This document shows, in pieces, positions 8,956-17,025 of a stretch of DNA of 43,464 nucleotides. The position numbers and the translations under genes were made by a program. A model generated the notes under the pieces. That model did no database searches and was not told the origin of the DNA. It saw only the letters and a list, made by a program, of their open reading frames with translations. Numbering within the stretch: the first letter of the stretch is position 1; each line of letters begins with the position of its first letter. Origin of the DNA: Lacinutrix algicola (GTDB lineage: Bacteria > Bacteroidota > Bacteroidia > Flavobacteriales > Flavobacteriaceae); contig NZ_LIQH01000018.1 in assembly GCF_001418085.1 (NCBI RefSeq), positions 1 to 43,464 of the forward strand, given 5' to 3'.

Positions 8956-11538
8956 ATGAAAAAAACTTTACTCTTAATGGCAATAGTTTGCCAAGCATTC
9001 TTATATGCCCAAACGCCAATAACAGATGGTGCAGATTGGACAGTAACAAATATTACCAGCGATAATGCTTTAGATTTTCCTTGGGAGATTACATATGCTC
9101 CAGACGATAATCTATGGATTACAGAACGTGTTGGAGAAAAAATAGTAAACTTTAATATTACTACAGGTGCTATTACCACAATGATAGATCTTAATGCTAA
9201 AATTGCAAATTCTACGCAAGGTGGATTAATGGGTATGGCTATTCATCCCGATTTATATACCAACATTAATACAATAACTAATAACTACGTTTTTGTATCT
9301 TATACTTATGATGATGGCGGAACTTTAAAAACAAGAATTGTAAGATTACTTTACAATAGCGTTACAGGTTTATTAACCGAAGATACAAGTGTAGGTAATG
9401 TAAATGCTGCTATTATAGAAGGTATGCCAGGAAGTGTAGATCATAACTCTGGACGTTTAATTTTTGGCCCAGACAATAAATTGTACTATACTATTGGAGA
9501 TCAAGGTTCTAATCAGTTTTCGAATGCTTGTAATCCCATAGTATCTCAAGTACTACCTTCTTCAGCTTCAGATTTTGATAATTATCCAGGAAAAACATTA
9601 CGTATAAATATAGATGGTTCTGTACCTACAGATAATCCAACTTTAGATGGTGTTAAAACTCATGTGTATACTTATGGACATAGAAATCCACAAGGTATCG
9701 TTTTTACCGAAGACGGAACATTATATAGTTCAGAGCATGGTCCAAAAACGGATGATGAGTTAAACAAAATTATTTCAGGTCAAAATTATGGTTGGCCACA
9801 AATTGCAGGATATTATGATAATAGAGGGTATACTTATAGAAATGAGTCTACAACTTCAAGTTGTACAGGTTCACCAACAAACGAAGAAGCTACAGAGTAT
9901 GAGTCTTACCCATTAGCAAGTGGTGCGCCAGCAAACTTCCAAAATCCAATTGGTACTTACAATAGTACGGTAGATGAAGAACCAGAAACTGCAGCAGGAT
10001 ATTTTACATGGCCAGGTGTTGCACCTTCAAGTATAGATATTCATGAAACAGGTAATATTCCGTGTTGGGATAAATCGTTATTAATACCTACATTAAAAAG
10101 AGGTACTATTTTTAGAGCTAAATTAACAGCAGATGGAAATGATATTGTTGATGATTATTACGAAGAACTTCACTCTTCTAACGATAGGTATAGAGATGTT
10201 GCTATTTCTCCAGATGGTTTAACCATTTATGCAGTAACAGATAATTCTGGTGGTACTTCTGGACCATCATCTACATCAGGAGTTAGTATTGATAATCCTG
10301 GAGTTATTGTTAAATTACAATATGTCGGCCCATTATCAACAGATCCTGTTACTAGTGCAACATTAGAAGATGTGGTAAGTTATTGCCCAATTACTATTGA
10401 TGCAGCAGAAGTTATGTCTAACAACTGTGTTGCTATTGTTGGTACAACGTCAGATCCTTTAACATATAGTTCTGGTACAAATGTTGTACAATGGACTTTC
10501 GATGATAATGGAAGTGTATTTACAGCCAACCAAACAGTAATAGTAAATGCTTTAGAAGTGCCATCAAACATTACGGTTGAGCCATCAAGTATTTCGGCTG
10601 TTGTGTCTTGGGACCCTTTAGATAATACAACTTTTGATGTTAGATATAGAGAAGTAGGAGCTGCTACATGGTTAATGGAAACAGTGACTACTAACAGTAT
10701 AACATTAACAGGTTTAACGTTGTCTACAGATTACGAATTTCAGGTATTAACCAATTGTGGTAGTTCACAATCTGCATATAGTCCTGTTGTAAACTTTACA
10801 ACCTTAGCAATTACATATTGCGATGCTCAAGGTGTAACAGGAGGACATATTAGTAATGTGTTATTAAATGGAGAAAATGGTACGTCTATTAATTCATCTT
10901 CTAATACAAATGTAGATTATACAGATTATACTTCTTTAACTCCTGTAGATCTACAAATAGGAGAGAGTTACGATATTGAGGTAAGTACAAGTTATAATGA
11001 TGCGGGCGTTTCTGTTTGGATAGATTATAATCAAGATGGAGATTTTGAAGATGCCGATGAAAAAGTTTGGGATGATGTAGAAGGAACAACAGCTGCTTCT
11101 CCAAGAACTAATTCTTTTGTAGTACCTGCTAGTGCTTCTTTAGGGAATACTAGAATGAGAGTAGCTTCTAGACAATATTATACTATATCTAGTTCTTGTG
11201 GAGATGTTGTAGAAGCTAATCAAGATTCTGAAGTTGAAGATTACACCGTTAATATTAATCAAACACTAAGTGTTAATACATTAAGTTTAGAGGTTTTTAA
11301 CATATCTCCAAACCCATTTAACTCTCAAATAAAGATAAATAAGCCTTCTGCAATAGAAGATTTAACAGTTATTTTATTCGATATTCAAGGTAGAATAATT
11401 AGAAAAGAGGTTATTTCTGGAAATCAATCTGGAGCAATTACCATTAATAATTTAGACGTTTTAAACTCAGGAGTTTATTTTATGAGAATGAGTGATGGAA
11501 AATCTGTTTCAAGTGCTAAAAAGCTAGTTAAAATTTAA
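8956..11538 (+). CDS. Secreted PQQ-dependent sugar dehydrogenase-like protein with Fn3, GEVED and T9SS sorting domains
   Basis: 860 aa. A signal peptide (about 1-19, ending LYAQ) is followed by a six-bladed beta-propeller of the soluble glucose/sorbosone dehydrogenase family (about 30-460). Family signatures are FPWEITYAPDDNLWITER, GGLMGMAIHPD, DHNSGRLIFGPDNKLYYTIG with the likely catalytic His163, YPGKTLRINIDGS, YGHRNPQGI and SEHGPKTDDELN. Then come a HYR-like segment (about 465-530), Fn3 (536-617), GEVED (about 685-770) and a T9SS type A sorting domain (about 785-860). Known members oxidise aldoses with PQQ and calcium at the surface; the actual substrate here is unknown. The Fn3-GEVED part resembles that of the gene immediately upstream, 15 nt away, so the two are probably one transcript. 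A terminator follows. Confidence 0.85.
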   Translation: MKKTLLLMAIVCQAFLYAQTPITDGADWTVTNITSDNALDFPWEITYAPDDNLWITERVGEKIVNFNITTGAITTMIDLNAKIANSTQGGLMGMAIHPDLYTNINTITNNYVFVSYTYDDGGTLKTRIVRLLYNSVTGLLTEDTSVGNVNAAIIEGMPGSVDHNSGRLIFGPDNKLYYTIGDQGSNQFSNACNPIVSQVLPSSASDFDNYPGKTLRINIDGSVPTDNPTLDGVKTHVYTYGHRNPQGIVFTEDGTLYSSEHGPKTDDELNKIISGQNYGWPQIAGYYDNRGYTYRNESTTSSCTGSPTNEEATEYESYPLASGAPANFQNPIGTYNSTVDEEPETAAGYFTWPGVAPSSIDIHETGNIPCWDKSLLIPTLKRGTIFRAKLTADGNDIVDDYYEELHSSNDRYRDVAISPDGLTIYAVTDNSGGTSGPSSTSGVSIDNPGVIVKLQYVGPLSTDPVTSATLEDVVSYCPITIDAAEVMSNNCVAIVGTTSDPLTYSSGTNVVQWTFDDNGSVFTANQTVIVNALEVPSNITVEPSSISAVVSWDPLDNTTFDVRYREVGAATWLMETVTTNSITLTGLTLSTDYEFQVLTNCGSSQSAYSPVVNFTTLAITYCDAQGVTGGHISNVLLNGENGTSINSSSNTNVDYTDYTSLTPVDLQIGESYDIEVSTSYNDAGVSVWIDYNQDGDFEDADEKVWDDVEGTTAASPRTNSFVVPASASLGNTRMRVASRQYYTISSSCGDVVEANQDSEVEDYTVNINQTLSVNTLSLEVFNISPNPFNSQIKINKPSAIEDLTVILFDIQGRIIRKEVISGNQSGAITINNLDVLNSGVYFMRMSDGKSVSSAKKLVKI

Positions 11539-11590
11539 TTTAAAGCTATTTATATAGTATTCTATATAAATGGCATTGCTTTATAAAGTA

Positions 11591-11624
11591 AAAAACCGGA
11601 GAAGTTAATTTCTCTGGTTTTTTT
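11591..11624 (+). terminator. Terminator after the sugar dehydrogenase gene
   Basis: AAAAACCGGAGAA, a short loop GTTAAT, then TTCTCTGGTTTTTTT. The stem has one G-T pair and ends in a long T run on the plus strand. It lies about 50 nt after the stop codon. Confidence 0.8.
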
Positions 11625-11662
11625 ATGTCTTTATTATTGATATTCATTCTTGTATAAAAACA

Positions 11663-11693
11663 AAAAAGCCGCAACATAAGTTGCGGCTTTTTA
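11663..11693 (-). terminator. Terminator for rng (probably bidirectional)
   Basis: AAAAAGCCGCAAC-ATAA-GTTGCGGCTTTTT, a perfect 12-13-bp stem with A and T runs on both sides. It sits immediately beyond the stop of rng (convergent with the dehydrogenase gene) and can stop transcription from both sides. Confidence 0.8.
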
Positions 11694-11694
11694 T

Positions 11695-13242
11695 TTATTT
11701 TATTTGATTACCATCTTTATCTAAAAAGTGGTATTCTAAATATGTGTAAGCATCTCTGGGTTGTATTTTAACCCATTTTTTGTGTTCAAAAAACCATTTT
11801 GAACGAATAGATGGAAAGCCTTTTGTTAAGAAGGCTGCTATAAAAGGATGTGTGTTTAAAGTCACCTTACTATAGTCTTTTTTTAATAATACCTCTAAAT
11901 CATGATTGATTTTAGATAATATTCCAATTGGAGCTTCAACCTCTTCAGTACTATTACCACCATTAGGATCTTCCTCTCTGGTTTTAATATTCATTTCTGG
12001 TCTTACTCTTTGTCTTGTAATTTGAATCAATCCAAATTTACTTGGAGGTAATATTTTGTGTTTAGCTCTGTCATCTTTCATTTCATCACGAAGATGATTA
12101 AAGAGTTTTTTTCTGTTTTCAGCTTTATTAAGATCAATAAAATCGACTACAATTATGCCTCCCATATCTCGAAGACGAAGTTGTCTGGCAACTTCTGTAG
12201 CAGAAATTAAATTAACCTCTAAGGCTGTTTCTTCTTGGGAATTAGCTTTATTAGATCTATTTCCACTGTTTACATCAACAACATGCAAAGCTTCTGTATG
12301 CTCTATAACTAGATAGGCACCTTTAGCCATTGAAACCGTTTTCCCGAAGGCAGTTTTAATTTGTCTATCGACTCCAAATTTTTCAAAAATAGGAGTGTTA
12401 GATTGATGTAGCTTGACTATTGATTCTTTTTTTGGTGCAATTTCTTGCACATAATCTTTAATTTGATTGTAAAGCGCTTCATCATCAACTTGAATACCTG
12501 TAAACGAGTCGTTAAAAATATCTCTTAACATTGAAGAGGCTTTGTTTAACTCGCCATGTACCTTAGAAGGATGATTTGCTTTATGTAGCTTTTTACACAT
12601 TGTGGTCCAACGACCTAACAAATTCTGTAAATCTTTGTCTAATTCGGCTACTTTTTTCCCTTCGGCTACTGTTCGTACAATAATTCCAAAACCTTTTGGT
12701 GTAATACTTTTTACCAATCGTTTTAGTCTGTCTTTTTCTGCTTTGTCTTCTATTTTTTGTGAAATAGAAATACGATCGCTAAAAGGGACTAAAACTATAT
12801 ATCTACCGGCAATAGAAAGCTCAGAGCTTATTCTTGGGCCTTTTGTAGATATAGGTTCCTTTACAATTTGTACCAACATTGATTGATTTGACTTTATAAC
12901 ATTGGCAATCTTGCCGTCTTTGTCAATATCTTTCTCAAATGGGAAATCTTTTAATGAGAAATCATTTAATTTACCTGTGCTTACACGTTTTGTGAATTGT
13001 AAGAGAGAAGATATTTTTGGCCCTAAATCGTGATAATGCAAGAATGCATCTTTCTCGTAACCTACATTTACAAATGCAGCATTTAGTCCAGGAACAGCTT
13101 TACGTATTTTGGCAATAAACACATCACCAACAGCAAAGTTGTTACTATCTTCTTCCTTATGTAATTCAATAAGTTTTCCATCTTTTAATAAGGCAAAATC
13201 AACACCGTCAGAATTAGATCTGATAATCAATTCTTTATTCAT
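11695..13242 (-). CDS. rng: Ribonuclease G/E family endoribonuclease
   Basis: 515 aa. It cleaves single-stranded RNA at A/U-rich sites and takes part in rRNA maturation and mRNA decay in the cytoplasm. The N-terminal part carries an S1 domain (about 35-110, VGDVFIAKIRKAVPGLNAAF). The catalytic DNase I-like part has the two metal-binding aspartates, Asp323 in VVDVNSG and Asp367 in IIVVDFIDL, with TEVARQLRLRDMGG between them. The RNase E/G Zn-link cysteines (CPxC) expected after ITRQRVRPEMN are absent; the region there reads EEDPNGGNSTEEVEAP. The C-terminal scaffold of RNase E is missing, as in RNase G. The start is the first ATG of the conserved N-terminus. The gene has its own long upstream region with two hairpins. 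Confidence 0.92.
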   Translation of the reverse strand: MNKELIIRSNSDGVDFALLKDGKLIELHKEEDSNNFAVGDVFIAKIRKAVPGLNAAFVNVGYEKDAFLHYHDLGPKISSLLQFTKRVSTGKLNDFSLKDFPFEKDIDKDGKIANVIKSNQSMLVQIVKEPISTKGPRISSELSIAGRYIVLVPFSDRISISQKIEDKAEKDRLKRLVKSITPKGFGIIVRTVAEGKKVAELDKDLQNLLGRWTTMCKKLHKANHPSKVHGELNKASSMLRDIFNDSFTGIQVDDEALYNQIKDYVQEIAPKKESIVKLHQSNTPIFEKFGVDRQIKTAFGKTVSMAKGAYLVIEHTEALHVVDVNSGNRSNKANSQEETALEVNLISATEVARQLRLRDMGGIIVVDFIDLNKAENRKKLFNHLRDEMKDDRAKHKILPPSKFGLIQITRQRVRPEMNIKTREEDPNGGNSTEEVEAPIGILSKINHDLEVLLKKDYSKVTLNTHPFIAAFLTKGFPSIRSKWFFEHKKWVKIQPRDAYTYLEYHFLDKDGNQIK

Positions 13243-13317
13243 ACTGTTAATTTTAATCTATTATACACTAGGTATAACAGATGGATTATACATTATTTTG
13301 TTTGGCAAAAATTTCAC

Positions 13318-13325
13318 CAAACATA
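13318..13325 (-). promoter_or_regulatory. Candidate -7 promoter box for rng
   Basis: On the minus strand this reads TATGTTTG, an exact match to TAnnTTTG, about 75 nt before the rng start. No convincing -33 TTTG lies at the expected distance, so the call is weak. Confidence 0.3.
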
Positions 13326-13371
13326 ATGTCTTAAATAAATAAGACATTCACAGGATTTTTAATAAAAATCC
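13325..13371 (-). other. Two tandem hairpins in the rng upstream region
   Basis: The first is AATGTCTTA-AATAAA-TAAGACATT (13325-13348, 9-bp stem). The second is GGATTTTT-AAT-AAAAATCC (13353-13371, 8-bp stem). They lie in the 239-bp gap between rng and the 30-codon gene, which otherwise holds only a terminator and a candidate promoter. They could be leader structures of rng, or the second could be a weak further terminator. Confidence 0.5.
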
Positions 13372-13449
13372 GAAGAACTTAGACTACACGCAAGGTCTTA
13401 CGTGATAATAGTTAAGTTCGTTTTCAAAGAACGTTGATTTTAGTAAACC

Positions 13450-13478
13450 AAAAAAGTAGTTATAAAAACTACTTTTTT
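13450..13478 (-). terminator. Terminator after the small basic protein gene
   Basis: AAAAAAGTAGT, loop of 7 nt, then ACTACTTTTTT. It sits just beyond the stop of the 30-codon gene at 13482 and reads as a stem plus T run on the minus strand. Confidence 0.75.
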
Positions 13479-13481
13479 GAA

Positions 13482-13574
13482 TTACTTCTTCTTTTTGTGA
13501 CGGTTAGCACGTCTTCTTTTTTTACGCTTATGCGTTGCAACCTTGTGTCTCTTTCTTTTTTTACCGCTTGGCAT
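13482..13574 (-). CDS. 30-residue highly basic protein, probable small Bacteroidota ribosomal protein
   Basis: The minus strand has ATG at 13574 and TAA at 13482. The product is 30 residues starting MPSGKKRKRHKVATHKRKK and ending ANRHKKKK; about two thirds are Lys, Arg or His. This family is, to my knowledge, present throughout Bacteroidota as a tiny conserved gene, and a protein of this type has been seen in a flavobacterial ribosome structure (I believe the one named bL38; from memory and not checked). It is too small and basic to be an enzyme and fits ribosomal RNA binding. It lies 42 nt after the HU gene, with a terminator directly behind, so it is likely co-transcribed with HU. A 60-codon frame on the opposite strand covers it and is a shadow. 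Confidence 0.8.
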   Translation of the reverse strand: MPSGKKRKRHKVATHKRKKRRRANRHKKKK

Positions 13575-13616
13575 AAGATGTCTGGTTTTAAATTAATAAT
13601 TCGTTTTATGTTGTAA

Positions 13617-13907
13617 TTACTTTACGTCAACATTAGTTTTTACACCTTCTACAAAAACTTTTGCAGGTTTAAATGCTGGTATATTGTGTGCTGGAATCTT
13701 AATAGTAGTATTCTTAGAAATATTTCTACCAGTCTTTTCAGCTCTCTTCTTTATAATGAAACTTCCAAATCCACGTAAGTAAACATTGTCACCACTTTCT
13801 AAAGATGTTTTAACCTCTTCCATGAATGTTTCTACTGTTGCTTGAACGTCTCCTTTTTCAATTCCTAATTTCTCAGAAATTTTTGATACTAAATCAGCTT
13901 TAGTCAT
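13617..13907 (-). CDS. hup: HU family DNA-binding protein
   Basis: 96 aa, the usual length for HU/IHF. A helical dimerisation part (MTKADLVSKISEKLGIEKGD) is followed by the conserved arm: GFGSFIIKKRAEKTGRN, then the beta-ribbon with the intercalating proline in IPAHNIPAFKPAK. It bends and compacts DNA in the nucleoid as a dimer. It is the first gene of a minus-strand unit with the 30-residue basic protein, and it is divergent from mutY. A good TTTG-N21-TATATTTG promoter lies just upstream. Whether it acts as HU or IHF cannot be told from sequence. Confidence 0.93.
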   Translation of the reverse strand: MTKADLVSKISEKLGIEKGDVQATVETFMEEVKTSLESGDNVYLRGFGSFIIKKRAEKTGRNISKNTTIKIPAHNIPAFKPAKVFVEGVKTNVDVK

Positions 13908-13948
13908 TGTCTTTCTCTTGTTTTGTTATTACTATTCTTAAGGGTTGG

Positions 13949-13981
13949 CAAATATAGGAATTAAATATTCAATATTTCAAA
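13949..13981 (-). promoter_or_regulatory. Promoter of the HU gene
   Basis: The minus strand has -33 TTTG at 13981-13978, a 21-nt spacer, and -7 TATATTTG at 13956-13949, matching the Bacteroidota TTTG / TAnnTTTG consensus with near-ideal spacing. The start codon is about 40 nt further on. Confidence 0.6.
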
Positions 13982-14014
13982 CCTAATTCATTAAAATTTA
14001 ATGCTATAAAGAAT

Positions 14015-14022
14015 TACTTTTG
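14015..14022 (+). promoter_or_regulatory. Candidate -7 box for mutY
   Basis: TACTTTTG matches TAnnTTTG exactly and lies 21 nt before the mutY ATG. The -33 region (TTAA near 13992) is weak. Confidence 0.45.
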
Positions 14023-14043
14023 TTTGCGAATCTTATTCCATAA

Positions 14044-15084
14044 ATGAACATAACTAAAAAACTAATCACCTGGTACTCAATCAATAAAAGGGATTTACCA
14101 TGGCGTAATACTACAAATCCTTATTTTATTTGGCTGTCCGAAATCATTTTACAACAAACACAAGTTGCCCAAGGTCTTCCATATTACGTCGCATTTACCA
14201 CTAATTACCCAACGGTTTTTGATTTAGCTAACGCAGAAGAATCTCAAATTTTAAAACTTTGGCAAGGACTGGGTTATTATTCAAGAGCTAGAAATTTACA
14301 TGCTTCCGCTAAATATATAGTAAATGAATTAAATGGGCAATTTCCTAGTACTTATAAAGAGATAATAAAATTAAAAGGAGTTGGCGATTATACTGCCAGT
14401 GCAATTTCTTCTATTTGTTTTAATGAAACTACTGCGGTTGTAGATGGAAACGTTTATCGTGCCTTATCCAGAATTTACGGAATTTCTACTCCTATTAATA
14501 AAGGAGAAGGTTTTAAGGAATTTAAAGCTTTAGCTCAAGAGTTAATAGATAAAAAAGATCCTGCAACTTTTAATCAAGCAATTATGGAATTTGGAGCTAG
14601 GCAATGTAAGCCTAAAAGTCCAGATTGTAATATTTGTCCTCTTAATAACAAGTGTGTAGCACTTCAAAAAAATATAATAGCCGATTTACCAGTCAAGCTG
14701 AAAACGATAAAGGTTAAGAAAAAATACTTCAATTTTATTGTGATGTTGTCTTCAGATAAAAAAACGATTCTTGAAAAGCGTGAAGGAAAAGGCATCTGGC
14801 AAAACTTATATCAGTTTCCTTTAATTGAAACTTTAAAACCATCCGAAGCTTCAGAAATTGAAAATGAACTTTTGGGTCTTTCAGTAGTGAAAAATAAAAA
14901 ATTTAGTTTGTCTTTATATAATGAATCGGATATTATACACAAACTATCACATCAACACTTATATACTAAGTTTTGGATTGTTACTACAGATCAAAAGCTG
15001 CCAGAAGGTGTTTTAGTAGAAAAAATAACAGATTTTCCTGTACCTATATTAATAGGTAATTTTATTGAAAACTTCAATTTTTAG
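14044..15084 (+). CDS. mutY: A/G-specific adenine glycosylase
   Basis: 346 aa. It removes adenine paired with 8-oxoguanine in base-excision repair. The HhH-GPD fold covers about residues 1-205, with catalytic Glu33 in WLSEIILQQTQV, the helix-hairpin-helix LKGVGDYTASAI, and Asp134 in VVDGNVYRALSR. The 4Fe-4S cluster motif is C188-x6-C195-x2-C198-x5-C204. The C-terminal Nudix-like domain (about 225-346), which recognises 8-oxoG, is present with the HKLSHQHL segment. It heads the mutY-ssb-gldE-gldD order that is conserved in flavobacteria, and is divergent from HU with 136 nt between the two start codons. Confidence 0.95.
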   Translation: MNITKKLITWYSINKRDLPWRNTTNPYFIWLSEIILQQTQVAQGLPYYVAFTTNYPTVFDLANAEESQILKLWQGLGYYSRARNLHASAKYIVNELNGQFPSTYKEIIKLKGVGDYTASAISSICFNETTAVVDGNVYRALSRIYGISTPINKGEGFKEFKALAQELIDKKDPATFNQAIMEFGARQCKPKSPDCNICPLNNKCVALQKNIIADLPVKLKTIKVKKKYFNFIVMLSSDKKTILEKREGKGIWQNLYQFPLIETLKPSEASEIENELLGLSVVKNKKFSLSLYNESDIIHKLSHQHLYTKFWIVTTDQKLPEGVLVEKITDFPVPILIGNFIENFNF

Positions 15085-15146
15085 TACTTTAACTTAAATT
15101 AGTCTTTCTTTTTTATTAAATTTAAGTTTATCAATAGGTAAAAATG

Positions 15147-15154
15147 TAATTTTG
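15147..15154 (+). promoter_or_regulatory. Candidate -7 box for ssb
   Basis: TAATTTTG (then CA) matches TAnnTTTG exactly and lies 20 nt before the ssb ATG. It implies that ssb-gldE-gldD can be transcribed apart from mutY. Confidence 0.5.
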
Positions 15155-15174
15155 CACTGTAATTATATAAGAAT

Positions 15175-15621
15175 ATGGCTGGAACGTTAAATAAAGTAAT
15201 GTTAATTGGACATTTAGGAGATGAAGTTAAAATGCATTATTTCGAAGGAGGAGGTTGTGTAGGGAGGTTTCCTTTGGCAACAAACGAAACCTATACGAAT
15301 AAAACCACTAACGAACGTGTTACTACTGTAGAATGGCATAATATTGTTTTAAGAAATAAGGCTGCCGAAATTTGCGAAAAATACCTTACTAAAGGTGATA
15401 AAGTGTATATTGAAGGTAGAATTAAAACTAGAAAATGGCAAGATGAATCAGGTAACGACCGTTATAGTACTGAAATTCAAGCTAACGAGTTTACTTTTTT
15501 AACAACTAAAAATGATAGCCAAGCTGCTGATGCTCCACAACCAATCCAGCAACAAAAACAGATGGATAATAATTCAGCACAAACAGGAAAAGCTGCTAGT
15601 GATGACGATTTACCATTTTAA
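15175..15621 (+). CDS. ssb: Single-stranded DNA-binding protein
   Basis: 148 aa. The N-terminal OB fold (about 1-110) shows NKVMLIGHLGDEVKM, TVEWHNIVLRNKAAEI and GDKVYIEGRIKTRKW. A glutamine-rich flexible linker (about 120-140) leads to the acidic tip DDDLPF that docks partner repair and replication proteins. It binds ssDNA, normally as a tetramer. It lies 90 nt after mutY and 16 nt before gldE, so it shares a transcript with the gliding genes. Confidence 0.95.
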   Translation: MAGTLNKVMLIGHLGDEVKMHYFEGGGCVGRFPLATNETYTNKTTNERVTTVEWHNIVLRNKAAEICEKYLTKGDKVYIEGRIKTRKWQDESGNDRYSTEIQANEFTFLTTKNDSQAADAPQPIQQQKQMDNNSAQTGKAASDDDLPF

Positions 15622-15637
15622 TCTTAATTTATAACCA

Positions 15638-16942
15638 TTGGATCCTGAACCCACGAGTTTATTAATACAATTTTTAGCTATAGATTTCTCTGCAATCTCT
15701 GGTTTTGTTTTACTGTTTGTATTGTTGTTTTTTTCGGCATTAATTTCTGGAGCCGAAGTCGCATTATTCTCATTAACAAGAGCCGATTTAGAACAAGAAG
15801 AGTTGCAGTCTAGTAAGGCAATTAAAATTATAAGTAAATTATTAGAACGACCAAAAAAGCTTTTGGCAACCATATTAGTAGCTAATAACTTTATAAATAT
15901 TGGAATTGTAATTCTCTTTGCATTCCTTGGTAATTTTATGTTTCAAGGTGTTTCTAATCCTGTTGTAAAATTTGTTTTAGAAGTTGTTGTAGTAACCTTT
16001 TTGATTTTACTTTTTGGTGAGATTCTACCAAAAGTATATGCCAGTAGAAATAATTTAAAATTTGCTTCTTTTATGGCTTATCCATTAAAAGTATTAGATT
16101 TTATTTTTTCACCAATAAGTTTGCCAATGCGAGCAATAACACTTGGTATACATAGTAAACTTGGTAAACAAAAATCTAACCTTAGTGTAGACCAATTATC
16201 ACAAGCTTTAGAACTTACTAGCGATGAGGATACTACACAGGAAGAGCATAAAATATTAAAAGGAATTGTATCTTTTGGTAATACAGATACAAAGCAAGTT
16301 ATGAGACCTAGATTAGATATTTTTGCTTTAAATATCGAACAAAAGTATAGCGAAATTATCCAAGAAATAACCTCTAATGGATATTCTAGAATTCCTGTAT
16401 ATAAAGATAATGTAGATACTATTGAGGGTATTTTGTATGTAAAAGATTTGTTGCCTCATGTTGAAACTAAAGAATTTGATTGGACAACATTACTTCGAGA
16501 GCCGTTTTTTGTACCAGAAAATAAGAAGTTAGATGACTTAATGACGGAATTTCAAGAGAAGAAAGTCCATTTAGCTGTTGTTGTAGATGAGTATGGAGGT
16601 ACTTCAGGTTTAGTTTCTTTAGAAGATATAATTGAAGAAATTGTTGGCGATATTAGTGATGAATTTGATGATGAAGATGTGCATTATTCTAAACTAGACG
16701 ATAATAATTATGTGTTTGAAGGTAAAACAGCGCTGAAAGATTTTTATAAGATTTTAAAAATTGAAGAAGTAACTGTTTTTGAAGATAACAAAGGAGAAGC
16801 CGAAACACTTGCAGGTTTTATTCTTGAAATTTCTGGTAGTTTTCCTAGACAAGCGAGCAAAATAATTTTTGAAGATTACGTTTTTACAATTGAAGCTTTA
16901 GATAAAAAAAGAATTAAAAGAGTTAAAATAACTATACCTTAA
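15638..16942 (+). CDS. gldE: Gliding motility-associated protein GldE (CNNM/CorC type membrane protein)
   Basis: 434 aa. A DUF21/CNNM membrane domain with about four hydrophobic helices (about 10-190) is followed by two CBS domains (about 205-330; VMRPRLDIFAL, YSRIPVYKDN, EYGGTSGLVSLEDIIEEIVG) and a CorC/HlyC transporter-associated domain (about 345-430). In Flavobacterium johnsoniae GldE supports GldD-dependent gliding and T9SS function. The start is a TTG at 15638 (reads MDPEPTSLL as start codon); it is the only start that keeps the conserved DPEP N-terminus, because no in-frame ATG precedes the first helix. It lies 16 nt after ssb and 83 nt before gldD. The gene order supports the identification strongly. 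Confidence 0.9.
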   Translation: MDPEPTSLLIQFLAIDFSAISGFVLLFVLLFFSALISGAEVALFSLTRADLEQEELQSSKAIKIISKLLERPKKLLATILVANNFINIGIVILFAFLGNFMFQGVSNPVVKFVLEVVVVTFLILLFGEILPKVYASRNNLKFASFMAYPLKVLDFIFSPISLPMRAITLGIHSKLGKQKSNLSVDQLSQALELTSDEDTTQEEHKILKGIVSFGNTDTKQVMRPRLDIFALNIEQKYSEIIQEITSNGYSRIPVYKDNVDTIEGILYVKDLLPHVETKEFDWTTLLREPFFVPENKKLDDLMTEFQEKKVHLAVVVDEYGGTSGLVSLEDIIEEIVGDISDEFDDEDVHYSKLDDNNYVFEGKTALKDFYKILKIEEVTVFEDNKGEAETLAGFILEISGSFPRQASKIIFEDYVFTIEALDKKRIKRVKITIP

Positions 16943-17025
16943 ATCCTCACAGCTTATTAGAATCTTTAAAAATTCTATAAAATGTATGGGCGAATTTTTA
17001 GGATAGTTCTAGAGTACTAATTTTT

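Noticed and set aside
8898-9179. Minus-strand frame across the adhesin/dehydrogenase junction
   Set aside because: Overlaps the ends of two well-supported genes and has no start context or likeness.
12602-12886. Plus-strand frame inside rng
   Set aside because: Shadow of a well-conserved gene with Ser/Phe-rich nonsense composition.
13434-13616. 60-codon plus-strand frame
   Set aside because: It covers the 30-residue basic gene on the other strand and crosses its terminator; no protein likeness.
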